DNA from: Cyanidium caldarium
Taxonomy: Eukaryota; Rhodophyta; Bangiophyceae; Cyanidiales; Cyanidiaceae
Assembly: GCA_026184775.1 (NCBI GenBank)
Contig: JANCYW010000014.1
Location: forward strand, 276,893-340,892
DNA: 64,000 bases
Direction: 5' to 3'
In this document: positions 1 through 8,680 of the stretch, in pieces
Layout: the number at the start of each line of letters is the position of its first letter
Position numbering within the stretch: position 1 is the first letter of the stretch
Made by a program: the position numbers and the translations under genes
The notes under the pieces: generated by a model
Told to the model about the DNA's origin: nothing
Seen by the model: the letters and a program-made list of their open reading frames with translations, nothing else
Databases searched by the model: none

Positions 1-340
1 AGCCATGAGCGCAACGAACTCGGAGAGCCGAGGCTGGAGGGTACGCCCAATTTCGCCGCATTTCTATTTTTAGCAACCATAACGAGACAAAACAATGAGA
101 TTTCCGAACGAATCATCAACAGAGCGCTTTTCTGTGGCGCAAAACGCCACATTCCGTAATTTTCTCTCGTACATGCGCTGTCCCGCACCCCTAAATCTCC
201 AGCACGACTCGAGCGCTTGGATGAAAACGGCCACTGCCGACGGCGTCGAAAGTCGGCGGATTGGCTGGTTGGCCTTGTGCACGACGGCCATTCGCGACTT
301 TGTTACTCCATTCATTGCACCCCATACAAACTTTACGACA
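1..340. other. Upstream region of the first cysteine-rich gene
   Basis: No gene is recognised here. The reading frame of the following gene stays open from about base 95, but that segment lacks the composition of a secreted protein and precedes a good signal peptide. I treat it as promoter and 5' leader. The opposite strand has an open frame across the whole gene, which is a shadow of its biased codons. Confidence 0.5.
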
Positions 341-1030
341 ATGAAATCCTCTCGTTTCCTGTCGGTGGTGTTGCTATTCGTGCTGGCGGTGCTGGTGGGT
401 TTGGAAGGCGCGCGCGCCTGGGAGCCGCAGCAGCAGTGCCAGGAGGTGCGCCGGTGCGTACAGTACGAGCAGCAGTGCGTGCAGCCGGTGCAAGTGTGCA
501 TCCAGCCTACCCAGAAATGTGTGCAATATGAGCAGGTGTGTGTGCAGCAAAAGTTCCAGCAGCAGTGCAAGCTGGTGGAAGTGCAGCAGGAACAGAAGCA
601 GTTCTGGTATCGCCGCTGGCAGCAGAAGGTCATTCCGGAGAAGCAGCAACAGTGCCAAAAAGTGGCGGTGGGATGCGCCCAGTACCAACAGGGCAAATGT
701 GTGAAGTACCAACAGGCCTGCGCGCAGTATGGGCAGCAGTGTAAGCAGTTCCAGAAGGTTTGCAAACAGTACCAGAAGCAGCAAGTTTGCCAGCAGGTGC
801 AACAGGTGCAACAGACTCAGCTGGTCATCCCGACGAAGCAAGTAATCCCGACGAAGCAGGTCATCCCGACGAAGCAAGTAATCCCGAAGAAGCAGGTCAT
901 CCCGAAGAAGCAAGTAATCCCGAAGAAGCAGGTAATCCCGAAGAAGCAGGTGGTGCAACAGCAGCAGCAAGAGTTTATCTCGAACAACCAACCGAACTGG
1001 GGCGGGATGATGAACACCAACAATTGGTAA
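341..1030 (+). CDS. Secreted cysteine-rich repeat protein, paralogue 1
   Basis: A 229-residue protein of unknown function. The start at base 341 opens a classical signal peptide (basic residues, then a Leu/Val core, then Ala-Arg-Ala, roughly residues 1-26). The mature part begins WEPQQQC and places cysteines at a near-constant seven-residue spacing (C-x5-C or C-x6-C), surrounded by Gln, Val and Tyr. A WYRRWQ block sits in the middle. The C-terminus carries seven copies of the hexapeptide VIP(T/K)KQ and ends in an Asn/Trp-rich tail. Paralogues start at 3454 and 5562. The composition suggests an extracellular or wall protein cross-linked by disulfides; that role is inference. I know no named domain that matches. 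Confidence 0.8.
   Translation: MKSSRFLSVVLLFVLAVLVGLEGARAWEPQQQCQEVRRCVQYEQQCVQPVQVCIQPTQKCVQYEQVCVQQKFQQQCKLVEVQQEQKQFWYRRWQQKVIPEKQQQCQKVAVGCAQYQQGKCVKYQQACAQYGQQCKQFQKVCKQYQKQQVCQQVQQVQQTQLVIPTKQVIPTKQVIPTKQVIPKKQVIPKKQVIPKKQVIPKKQVVQQQQQEFISNNQPNWGGMMNTNNW
823..954 (+). repeat. 18-bp minisatellite coding VIP(T/K)KQ hexapeptides
   Basis: Seven in-frame 18-base units lie inside the 3' end of the first cysteine-rich gene. The codon for Ile alternates between ATC and ATA-type context (gtcatccc / gtaatccc), giving a partial 36-base higher-order period. The third position changes from ACG (Thr) to AAG (Lys) halfway along. The unit length keeps the frame, so copy number can vary without breaking the protein. 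Confidence 0.85.
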
Positions 1031-1465
1031 CCGCGCGGGAAGAGATACGACAAGGGTCGAGCGTCACGGTAGCATGCGTTTGAGCAGGACAGCTTAGCTC
1101 CCACGAGTTGTTACAAAAAGGAACGTCATCAAGGGGCGCAGCGCTCGTAAAGTTGAAGCCAAAGTCCGAGGAAATTCTCCCCGAGATGGGGCAGATTTGT
1201 CGCCGATCGCGAGAGCGACTCTTTGGCCCTTGCGTTTTTCCACTCCACTGCCACAACGCGAGAGTTGCTTTCCATGGTCAAAAGTACGTGCCGGGCGCGC
1301 GCCTGGCGCACCTATGACGAGACACCGCCGCAGACGTGTTCGGAGCGTGAAAGACCCAAAAAAAGAGGGCCGAAAACGGCGAGCTCATGCCCGTTTCTAC
1401 AGATTCTCGCGAACGTCGGGGTTGTCCACGCGCGCGATCGTACCGTTCCAGCGCTCCTTCCACCC
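1031..1465. other. Intergenic region
   Basis: About 435 bases between the first cysteine-rich gene and the P19-like gene. The downstream reading frame stays open through the second half, but no conserved protein is seen there. It is likely the 3' end of one gene and the promoter and leader of the next. Confidence 0.5.
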
Positions 1466-2014
1466 ATGTACAAGTTCACGTTGGCGCTTGTTTTGATTTT
1501 GGCGTCATTCCTCAGCCCAGCCTCCCCGACGTTCGGAGCGGCACTGGGCAGTGAGTTTCTGATCAATCGCGGCGTCACCAAGAACAACATGGCCATTGTG
1601 CCCAACCATCTCATCGGCATCGAGCTCTCACCGATGCCACCAGGTATGCCGACGGGCTCGGATGTGATTCATCTCGAGGTGGACGTGCACGCCACGGCAG
1701 GGAATCCGTGGGGGTTTCCCGAAAAGGCCTGGATTCCGTACCTGAGCATTGTGTATCTGTTGGAGAAGGACGGGTCGGACTGGCGAGCGGAAGGTGTGAT
1801 GCATCCCATGACCGCGGACGGCGGGCCCCACTATGCGGACAGTTTGCGGATGGACGGGTCGGGAAGTTATCGATTGACGTATCGGCTGAGCCCGCCGCGA
1901 GTGAACGGGTTTTTGCGTCACGTGGACAATGCGACGGGCGTGCCGGAGTGGTGGGATCCGTTTGAGGAAAGGTTCAATTTTACGTATCCGATAGCGACGC
2001 CGGTTTCTGGTTAG
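1466..2014 (+). CDS. P19-family iron/copper-binding secreted protein
   Basis: A 182-residue protein matching the bacterial P19/Tp34/FtrA periplasmic iron-transport family. These bind Cu/Fe and deliver iron to an FTR1-type permease. A signal peptide covers about residues 1-25. Family landmarks follow in order: HLEVDVHA, WIPYLSIVYLLEK, PMTADGGPHYADSL, SYRLTYRLSPP, FLRHVDNATGVPEWW and FNFTY. The metal-site histidines of the family appear retained. I chose the start at 1466 because it opens the signal peptide, although the frame is open further upstream. No permease lies beside it. In a eukaryote this family suggests acquisition from bacteria. The likely site of action is the cell surface or periplasm-like space in iron uptake. 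Confidence 0.85.
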   Translation: MYKFTLALVLILASFLSPASPTFGAALGSEFLINRGVTKNNMAIVPNHLIGIELSPMPPGMPTGSDVIHLEVDVHATAGNPWGFPEKAWIPYLSIVYLLEKDGSDWRAEGVMHPMTADGGPHYADSLRMDGSGSYRLTYRLSPPRVNGFLRHVDNATGVPEWWDPFEERFNFTYPIATPVSG

Positions 2015-2686
2015 GTTACGGGAAAGGTGTGAGCGAGAGATGGCCATCTGTTAGCAGAGCAAAGTTGCGGAGGGATCGATCGATGCGAAGCATGGTCTGG
2101 AGCAGGAATGATGACTGCTCTGTTTTTAAACGACGCATTTCTTGCTGCTCTTGCCGCGATGGAGCGCATCGCAGGACCGACTTCGACTCATCTACATATT
2201 TCTCGCCCGACCAGATCCACTCTTCTCCGCCACACGTTTCCACCACCTGCGCCTCCCTCGGCACCCCGATGTCTCCGTCGCACGCATCAAGCGAGATTCG
2301 CCGGGGTTACGCGTCCGCGCGTCTGTTCTTGTGACAGAGCGCACATCGATGTTTCTACGCCGATTCGGATCGTTCCCTACGGCAGTCGCGGCAGCGATTC
2401 GAGTCGCGAGACCATGACGACTACGTGTCCCACACGCCTCTCACCGCATCGGATGCCTTGAGGTGCGGCAGAAAACTGCGAGCTCGTCGGTGCGGCGCAA
2501 CACGACTCGAGACGCTTGGCATTCTTCGGCAAATTTGTGATCAGCTCGGCCAAAGACGCTGCTGCTGCACGTCACAGCTGCCATCTCTTGCATTCCTTCC
2601 CCTGCTGTGAAACTACTTTTGCCGAATTGAACGAGATGTAAAAGTTCAGATGGGCATCGTTGTTCGCATTGATATGTACGCTCGCT
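2015..2686. other. Intergenic region upstream of the proline-rich gene
   Basis: About 670 bases with only short, unconvincing open frames on both strands. The last 50 bases hold ATG-TAA followed by an open frame in the same phase as the proline-rich protein (see that gene). I see no RNA gene. Confidence 0.5.
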
Positions 2687-2989
2687 ATGGTGATGTCGGT
2701 GGTGAGCGCAGTGCCGGCGGTTGAGCGCTGGAACCAGAAGCCACCGCCGCCGAAGAAGCCGCCTCCGCCGCCACCTCCGCCGCCAATGAAGAAGCCGCCT
2801 CCGCCGCCAATGAAGAAGCCGCCTCCGCCGCCGCCTCCGCCGCCAATGAAGAAGCCACCCCGTCCTCCCCCTCCGCCGAAGAAGCAGCCACCGCCGCCGC
2901 CACCGAAGAAGCAGCAGCCGCCGCCGCCGCCGCCGAATTGGTATAACCAGGGACAAGGCGGCAACGGTGGCAACGGCTGGCAGTGGTAG
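2687..2989 (+). CDS. Secreted proline-rich protein, apparent stop at codon 2
   Basis: From the ATG at 2687 the protein has 100 residues: a hydrophobic stretch (VMSVVSAVPAV), then Pro runs punctuated by MKKP or KKP, then a Gly/Asn/Trp-rich tail. The in-frame sequence just upstream reads ATG (2636), TAA, then KFRWASLFALICTLA, which runs straight into MVMSVVSAVPAV. That whole stretch looks like a complete signal peptide, so the second codon of the original gene appears to be a stop. Either translation starts at 2687 with a shortened signal, or TTG at 2660 is used, or this is a sequencing error or an inactivated allele. The product resembles extensin-like wall proteins only in composition. Confidence 0.55.
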   Translation: MVMSVVSAVPAVERWNQKPPPPKKPPPPPPPPPMKKPPPPPMKKPPPPPPPPPMKKPPRPPPPPKKQPPPPPPKKQQPPPPPPNWYNQGQGGNGGNGWQW

Positions 2990-3453
2990 AGGGGAAAGCC
3001 TCGCTGGCTCGTCTCGAATACTGCCAGCACTCATCGGGGAAGAAGGTTGACGTTGGCCTCCCGCCACTTTGATAGTATGCGGACGGTCTAGCGGGAACGG
3101 CATGGTGGAAAGAGGGACTACGGAACGTCGCTGCGGGGTAGATGAGTTGATCCGCAGCATCGAATGATGGGTGCCGGTTTGGAGTAGCATAAAGTTCAGG
3201 GTGTGAGTGGCCGACCATACTGATGGAGCGGCACTGTTCTTCGGCACAACCGAATTATGCAGTTGAGAGTCAAAATAGAAACCGCGGACACCCTATTTGG
3301 CAGCAATTCTATTCTCGCATTTTCTCCGCAGGCAACATTTCTGGTTCACCTTGACAACGGTGGGGAAGCCATCTTGCGTCCTGAGTTGGCGGTGTGCATT
3401 TTCTCTCACTTCATCCTATTCCCTTCTGCCTTTCCATACCTCCTCCTACGACT
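2990..3453. other. Intergenic region
   Basis: About 460 bases between the proline-rich gene and the second cysteine-rich gene. No gene is recognised. The last 60 bases are pyrimidine-rich (tcctattcccttctgcc type), as upstream of several genes in this window. Confidence 0.5.
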
Positions 3454-4131
3454 ATGCGCTCTCACACTTTCACGGCCTCCCTCCTCACTTCCACGCTCCT
3501 CTTCCTGGCGCTGCTTTCCGTCTCTCACTCAGCGCTGGCGTGGGAGCCGCAGCAGCAGTGCCAGGAGGTGCGCCGGTGCGTGCAGTACGAGCAGCAGTGC
3601 GTGCAGCCGGTGCAAGTGTGCATCCAGCCTACCCAGAAATGTGTGCAATACGAGCAGGTGTGTGTGCAGCAGGGTCAGCAATGCGTGGCCTACCAGAACG
3701 TATCGGTGACGCAGAATGTATGCGTGCAGTTCGCCCAGGAATGTGTGCAATACAATTACAAGCAGCAGTGCGAGATCGTCGAGGAGGTGCAGCAACCGTA
3801 CTGGTATCGCCGCTGGCAAGAGAAGGTTGTACCGGTGAAGCAGCAGCAGCAGTGCAAGCAAGTGAAGGCGGAGTGTATTCAGTATCAGCAGAACAAGAAC
3901 AAGTGCGTCCGCTTTGAGAAGATCAGTAAGATTGTGCAGCAGTGCGCCAAGTACGAGAATGTTTGTCTGCAGCACCAACAGGGCAAGTGTATCCAATATC
4001 AGCAAGCCTGCGCACAGTACGGACAGCAGTGCAAAGAGTTCCGTAAGGTCTGCAAACGTTTCCAGAAACAGCTGGTATGCGAGAAGCAGCAGGTGCAGGT
4101 CGTTGAGCAGCAGCAACAACAGTATTACTGA
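3454..4131 (+). CDS. Secreted cysteine-rich repeat protein, paralogue 2
   Basis: A 225-residue protein with a signal peptide (residues about 1-29, ending SALA) and a mature part starting WEPQQQC. The first 45 mature residues match paralogue 1 almost exactly, and the DNA for that block differs at only a few positions over about 130 bases. Cysteines again fall every six or seven residues. The middle carries YWYRRWQ, followed by an extra cysteine block with NKNKC, and the tail is Gln-rich. It lacks the VIPTKQ array. Function is unknown; a secreted disulfide-linked structural protein is the best guess. The near identity of one segment points to recent duplication or gene conversion with paralogue 1. 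Confidence 0.8.
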   Translation: MRSHTFTASLLTSTLLFLALLSVSHSALAWEPQQQCQEVRRCVQYEQQCVQPVQVCIQPTQKCVQYEQVCVQQGQQCVAYQNVSVTQNVCVQFAQECVQYNYKQQCEIVEEVQQPYWYRRWQEKVVPVKQQQQCKQVKAECIQYQQNKNKCVRFEKISKIVQQCAKYENVCLQHQQGKCIQYQQACAQYGQQCKEFRKVCKRFQKQLVCEKQQVQVVEQQQQQYY

Positions 4132-5561
4132 GGGAGGAGTAGAGAAAAAGAGAAAACGACGGAAAAGAATGCAAGTGGACAGTGACGGAACGGGCCTAAA
4201 GTGAGCAATTTGAATCGAGAATCTAGGGACCTGCTCTCAACCTCTGTGCTCCCACACCTCCTCCAACTTTGAACTCCCCCGCGCACTCTAGTCGATGCGA
4301 TCCGAGCCAAGTTTGGAGAACAGGCAGGGCGCCCGACGCCTCGCTACTTCGCTCAGATGATGCCGCTGTGAAGCGGCACGAGCGCCCCCCTCTAGCGTCC
4401 GATTGCAAAACTTGCCCAAGTCGCGCGACAAGCCCCAACACTCGCCGCCGCAACGACAAACGACTCTCTTGACACTGCCATCCACTCAACCACCCTGCTC
4501 TCCGATCGCTGCCGACCCCATCACGCGCAGAACGTCGCCTCTCTCCAATGATTTCCCGCGTTTCGGTGGCGATTCCCGTGCTGGCGACATCCCGAATGCA
4601 ACCATCCGTGCACCCACATCAGACGACCCTCCTTGCGATACCTCGGGTGGGAATGCGGGCGCTGCAGCACCAGGTGACAACGACCGACACAGCATATGGA
4701 GTTGAGGGTGGTGGTGAGGTATTCGTTGATCAGATACGCCGCATAATGGTGTCGGTGGAACAGTCGACGTAGATCCTTGCCCGGCGTCGGTGTGCGACGC
4801 CGCAAGACCATACCTCGTCGCCGATAACTTGCACAGACGCTGTTGTAGCACCTTCCCGTCCACTTCCACCCCCAGATCTCAGAGTTGCGTCAGCGTCCCG
4901 GAGCTCAACGGTGACGCGCCCTCCTCCCGGGCACGCCTGGCCGGCAGCGAGACCGCGGCAGTACTGCCGGCTCGTGCAAGTATGTCTGTGAGTGTTGTGC
5001 AGTGCTGCTTGATGGGTAACGACGATAGACGCAGCGCGACGTGTCGACTCTGATGGGCGAACATCCCCTGAACAAGCAGCGGCCCTCCTACCGGTCAGCA
5101 CTCCAGTCGATGGAAAAATGAGATCGAGGATAGGCGAGCGCGGCGCCACGATAACTGAGTGGGCATCACGCGTGTTGATGGATGGATGAGTATATGGTCG
5201 GTTTATCGCATGTAGCGGGAGGTTTGGATGGTGGCGCATGCAATGGGAGCTGGTTGCCTTGGGCAATGCACTGATGTGGAGGCCGGGGGTGCGATCGCGC
5301 CGTCGTAAGAACGAGGGAAAAAATATCGATACGCATCAGGCACGATCCGAGATTCCCTTTTTGTGGGATTCTGAATTTTTGCCGTGACGAGTGGCGTATA
5401 TTGCGTGTCCTCCCCTTCTCATCCGATGCGCTACTTTATTCCTTGCTACCATACCTGCCCCGTGCAACTGCCTTGTCGTTCTCTATTCCCTCTTCCATCC
5501 ACGTGCGCCCTCTCATCCGCCTCCCACCTTGCTCACCTTCACTTCATTGCCCTCTCCCGCG
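4132..5561. other. Gene-poor 1.4-kb gap with a decayed transposon-like relic
   Basis: No intact gene is seen. The minus strand between about 4521 and 5065 carries fragments resembling the C-terminal half of a TnpB/Fanzor-type protein (separate entry). The part from 5070 to 5561 shows nothing coding. A hairpin near 5350 followed by AATTTTTG was noted and not taken as an snRNA. Confidence 0.5.
4521..5064 (-). pseudogene. Decayed TnpB/Fanzor-like (OrfB zinc-ribbon) relic, copy 1
   Basis: On the minus strand the frame starting at 4811 reads RRTPTPGKDLRRLF, then YAAYLINEYLTT, then a Cys-containing stretch (SICCVGRC), a basic SHPRYRK segment, WVHGWLHSGC, and finally NRHRNAGNHWREA. This order resembles the C-terminal RuvC and zinc-ribbon part of eukaryotic TnpB-like proteins: PTPxK, (L/I)(D)EYxTSxxC, HGLLxC, NRDxNAAxN. 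A second frame upstream (VIGDEVWSCGVAHRR) would join the first by a frameshift near 4800. The D of NRD is H, the D before EY is N, and there is no start or complete frame, so it is a relic. The assignment rests on motif order only. Confidence 0.4.
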
Positions 5562-6203
5562 ATGCGCTCGTCCCTCTTCGTCTCTCTCCTCATCTTCGCG
5601 CTGCTGCTGGCGGCGGGCAACACTGCGCGCGCCTGGTCCGACAATCAGAACTGCCAGGAGGTGAAGGTGTGCGTCAATCACACCAAGGTATGCTCCGAGT
5701 ACGCCAAGGTGTGTGTGGAGCCAGTGCAGATATGCAAACAGTACTCGCAGGTGTGCGTCAAGCAGGAGAAAAAGTGCATTGAACACAAAAACGTGACCGA
5801 GTACACCACCAAGTGCGTTCAATATGCGCAGGAGTGCGCTCAGTACGCCTACAAGACGGTGTGCAAGGAGGTGGATGCGCAGTCAAGTTCGCAGTACTGG
5901 GTGAACCGCTGGAATCAGAAGCAGGACTGCCAAAAGGTCCAATCGGGCTGCGCGGTCTACCAGGAGAACAAGAACAAGTGTGTGCAATATGAAAAGGTGG
6001 CCAAGACGGTGACCAAGTGCACCAAACATGCGTACGTCTGCAGTGAATACGCTCAGGGCAAGTGCCTGCAGTACACCGAGGGCTGCAAGCAATTCGGTGA
6101 GAAGTGTGCCAAGTCAAAGAAGGTCTGCAGTGCATACGCCAAGCAGCTGGTATGCTCCGGCGTCTCCCAGCAGCAACAGCAGGATTATGTCGTGAAAAAG
6201 TAG
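5562..6203 (+). CDS. Secreted cysteine-rich repeat protein, paralogue 3
   Basis: A 213-residue protein with a signal peptide (about residues 1-25, ending ARA) and the same plan as the two upstream paralogues: cysteines spaced six or seven residues apart, a YWVNRWNQK block matching WYRRWQQK, an NKNKC segment, and a QGKCLQY block near the C-terminus. It has drifted much more than the other two. Many Gln are replaced by Lys or Asn, and the start of the mature part is WSDNQNC. It ends in a Gln run. The function is unknown and presumably extracellular. The upstream frame is open but lacks signal-like features. Confidence 0.8.
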   Translation: MRSSLFVSLLIFALLLAAGNTARAWSDNQNCQEVKVCVNHTKVCSEYAKVCVEPVQICKQYSQVCVKQEKKCIEHKNVTEYTTKCVQYAQECAQYAYKTVCKEVDAQSSSQYWVNRWNQKQDCQKVQSGCAVYQENKNKCVQYEKVAKTVTKCTKHAYVCSEYAQGKCLQYTEGCKQFGEKCAKSKKVCSAYAKQLVCSGVSQQQQQDYVVKK

Positions 6204-6456
6204 GGAGCAATGGGGAGCATTGAGCAAAGCAGGTTACTCGCGGAAAGCGTAGATAATTTCGGAAAGGCACCGATAAAGTAGATACTTTTTGGGCACATTG
6301 GCCCTGTACTCATCCTGTCATCCCTGTACCCTCAAACTGCCGCATCGCTCACTCGGGGCGCGCCGATCGGCGACACGTGGAGCGCTCACGGTCCCCACGT
6401 TCGTCTCCCTCCGCCACACCCTCCCTCACCCCCTCGACTTTGCCTCTGCCCCCGTC

Positions 6457-7188
6457 ATGCCCTCGAGTGAGGAGAGCGGGCCGCTTCCTGCACCTCCTCC
6501 TGATCCCGATCCTCGTGGCGCTACCGATGATGACGCCATGGCTGCCAGCCGGCGGGCCATCGCCCACGAGCCCGAACGGTAAGTCAAAAGCAGTCGGGAG
6601 CATAGCAAACCTGCTGCAAGACACGCTCTCGTGCAGCCGACAGCAAAACTAACCCACGGGAGACATCTCCGCCCTTAACCCTCCCCAGATTCCTCCCCAT
6701 CGCCAACATCAGCCGGTGCATGAAGAATGCCCTGCCGGAAAACGCCAAAATATCCCGCGAAGCCAAGGAGCTTGTACAGGAGGCCACCAGCGAGTTTATC
6801 TCATTTATCACTTCCGAGAGCAGTGACAAGTGCCTGCGGGAGCGCCGCAAGACTATCTGTGGAGGTACGTAGACCGCCGAGCGCCCGCACACACACACAC
6901 ACACACAGCTCCCTCCCGCTCAACAGGCGACTAACCCGCGCGCCGCGCACCACTTCGACGCCTCTGTTCCCAGAAGACATCCTCTACTCTATGCGCACGC
7001 TCGGCTTCGAAGAGTACATCGGGCCGCTCTCCGCTTACCTCGAGCGGTTCCGCGCCACCGAGCAGGCCCGCAAGACCGAACGCACCGGCGCCAGCGGCGA
7101 CGAGGGGCCCACCGACAGCGACGCCGACGCCCATGAAGAGGTACGAGTGCCGGGCGACTTGGCCCGGTCATCGACGACCGGCGAGTGA
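6457..7188 (+). CDS. NF-YB/HAP3 histone-fold transcription factor (two introns)
   Basis: Joining 6457-6578, 6689-6864 and 6974-7188 gives 170 residues. The central part reads [38 protein letters not shown]..., the histone fold of the CCAAT-binding factor subunit B. It includes the conserved end of the fold ([21 protein letters not shown]) and YLERFR. NF-YB pairs with NF-YC, then NF-YA, to bind CCAAT in nuclear promoters. The N-terminal 40 residues are acidic and Pro-rich; the C-terminus is Asp/Glu-rich. Both splice junctions fall inside codons and restore exactly the conserved residues (R|F and G|E), which makes the introns certain. Confidence 0.93.
6579..6688 (+). other. Spliceosomal intron 1 of NF-YB (110 bp)
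   Basis: Starts GTAAGT, ends CCCCAG after a pyrimidine-rich tract. An ACTAAC branch-point sequence lies at 6648-6653, with the branch A about 36 bases from the acceptor. Removal joins CG to A and reads Arg then FLPIAN. Confidence 0.92.
6865..6973 (+). other. Spliceosomal intron 2 of NF-YB (109 bp)
   Basis: Starts GTACGT and ends TTCCCAG. ACTAAC lies at 6930-6935, with the branch A about 39 bases from the acceptor. The first half holds a run of about ten CA dinucleotides. Removal joins G to AA and reads KTICG-E-DILYSM. Confidence 0.92.
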
Positions 7189-7277
7189 CGCATGTCGGTG
7201 AATGGGGCGATGCCCGCCACTAAACGCTCGATGATTGTGCCTCTGGCGGTTTTCGTCGCGCGCCACACACCGGCGAG

Positions 7278-7763
7278 ATGCCCTACCCCAGGCGGAGACA
7301 TCATCGCCTACTCACGTTTACCTCTTCTTCATCGCCGGTGCTTTTCGTACCGTGGCTGGTACTGCTGTGCGCCGAGCGAGCTCTGAAAAACGCCGCGGCG
7401 CATGAACGCGGCAAGCAGGACACGGGCCCCGCCGACCCATCCACCTGTGCACCCAACCCGCACGTCTGGGAGCTGGACGGCGAGGAGAAGCGGCCGCGCA
7501 CCGCCAAGCCGCCACTGGCGGCCAGTGTGGCCAGCGCGGCGCCACCGTTGCGGCTAGAGGCGCTGGGCACGCGGTACCAGGACGGGCGGTACGGCCAGTG
7601 CGTGCATTGCGGGCAGCCACTGGCGATACCGGGTCTGGGGCAGTCGTACTGTGTGTCGTGCGGCCGGTGGGTGCCGCCGGTTTTGGATACCGACCCCGAG
7701 CTCGGTGACGGCGACACGCTATCCGTGCCCAAGCCGCGGCGCAGCCGCTCCAAGAAGACGTAA
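7278..7763 (+). CDS. Zinc-ribbon protein, ZNRD2/p27 autoantigen-like
   Basis: A 161-residue frame. Its best feature is near residues 100-132: RYQDGRYGQCVHCGQPL, then QSYCVSCGRW, two CxxC knuckles spaced as in the Sjogren/scleroderma autoantigen p27 (ZNRD2) zinc ribbon. The tail is acidic, then basic (PRRSRSKKT). The N-terminal 40 residues contain a hydrophobic stretch (SPVLFVPWLVLLC) that is odd for this family, so the true start may be further downstream, or an upstream exon may exist. The family is small, poorly understood and cytosolic or nuclear. The gene follows NF-YB by only 90 bases in the same direction. Confidence 0.5.
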   Translation: MPYPRRRHHRLLTFTSSSSPVLFVPWLVLLCAERALKNAAAHERGKQDTGPADPSTCAPNPHVWELDGEEKRPRTAKPPLAASVASAAPPLRLEALGTRYQDGRYGQCVHCGQPLAIPGLGQSYCVSCGRWVPPVLDTDPELGDGDTLSVPKPRRSRSKKT

Positions 7764-7793
7764 ATCGTCGTTTATGTCTAGGCCCGGCGTCGA

Positions 7794-8243
7794 TCAATTC
7801 CCCTCGTCCTCCGGCACGTACTCGAGCGTCATGCTCCCGGTGACCGGGTTGGTCACCAGTTTGGGCACGACACGACCCTTGCCCGGCGCCGAATTCGCCG
7901 TCGGGGACGAGTTCCCGCTGCTGCCGGTACTGGGCGCGTTGGGCGCGGCGCCGCCCGCCCGCGGCTGTTTCTCCGCCTCCACGTACGGCACATCGTCCAT
8001 CTGACCGCTCTCCAGCCATTTGAACAGCGCCTCCTCACCGCCAGGCCAGCCGCCGCACCACATATTCTTCCAGCCGGGAATGGCGCCGGGGTCCTCCTCT
8101 TTGCCGGCGGCCATGAGCAGCCGCGCCGCCGCCCGCGTCAAACGCCGACGTTGCGGCGTGGGACGAGGGCTGCTCCCCGATGCAACCGCGCGCCGGCCGT
8201 CCGATCGCGCTGGCGCCGCCCATGCACTCACAAACGCGTACAT
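7794..8243 (-). CDS. Hypothetical, probably organelle-targeted protein
   Basis: A protein of about 149 residues if the Met at 8243 is used; the frame extends further upstream to 8390. The N-terminus is rich in Ala, Arg and Ser with no acidic residues, like a transit peptide. A distinctive core follows (IPGWKNMWCGGWPGGEEALFKWL) with DDVPYVEAEKQ, then a low-complexity Gly/Ser/Pro stretch, and a C-terminal VVPKLVTNPVTGSMTLEYVPEDEG. I do not recognise the family. The Trp-rich core suggests a conserved fold. It ends 31 bases from the zinc-ribbon gene, tail to tail. Confidence 0.5.
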   Translation of the reverse strand: MYAFVSAWAAPARSDGRRAVASGSSPRPTPQRRRLTRAAARLLMAAGKEEDPGAIPGWKNMWCGGWPGGEEALFKWLESGQMDDVPYVEAEKQPRAGGAAPNAPSTGSSGNSSPTANSAPGKGRVVPKLVTNPVTGSMTLEYVPEDEGN

Positions 8244-8680
8244 TCTCGACGAGACCAGGTCGGCCAGACGCTGCCCCTGCTCTCCGTACGACAGGAGTTG
8301 GAAGCGCGCCTTGCAACGAGAGGTGCGAGAGCGCGCCCGCAGGGTGAGCACGCCGCGCCGACGAGACCGGGAACGAGCGAGATGGGGCAATTATGGTCGA
8401 AATGGGAGAAATGTGGATGACGGGAAGGAGCGGGAACTGGGAATGCCTGGAGAAGGCACCCGAGCGGGACAGCGGACAAGCCACAAGTACACCTACAAAC
8501 ACGACGCGCACCGGCTTGTCTTCCTCTTCTTCATCTTTTTGCACGTGCGAGCTCTCCAACCCTATCTCCGTCTCCTCCGCTCCGTCGCCTGGACGGTTCT
8601 CGATTTCAGGGCGGTGGCGCGTTCGCCCCTCGGTCTCGTCCTTCGCCAACACGTATTTGCCCACGTTCTCCCTCGCGCTC

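Noticed and set aside
2441-3247. 268-codon minus-strand frame of Arg and Leu runs opposite the proline-rich gene
   Set aside because: It is the antisense of CCG/CCT repeats and of flanking spacer; no start context or family.
5340-5385. Hairpin (gattccc...gggattc) followed by AATTTTTG, resembling an snRNA Sm site
   Set aside because: The loop does not match U5 or other spliceosomal snRNAs, and no other conserved snRNA segment is seen. An eight-base Sm-like string can occur by chance in a promoter.
7141-7291. Possible third NF-YB intron (GTACGA donor, CCCCAG acceptor)
   Set aside because: It lacks the ACTAAC branch point found in the other introns, would be 151 bases, and the resulting C-terminus has no conserved content. 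The uninterrupted frame ends naturally at 7188.
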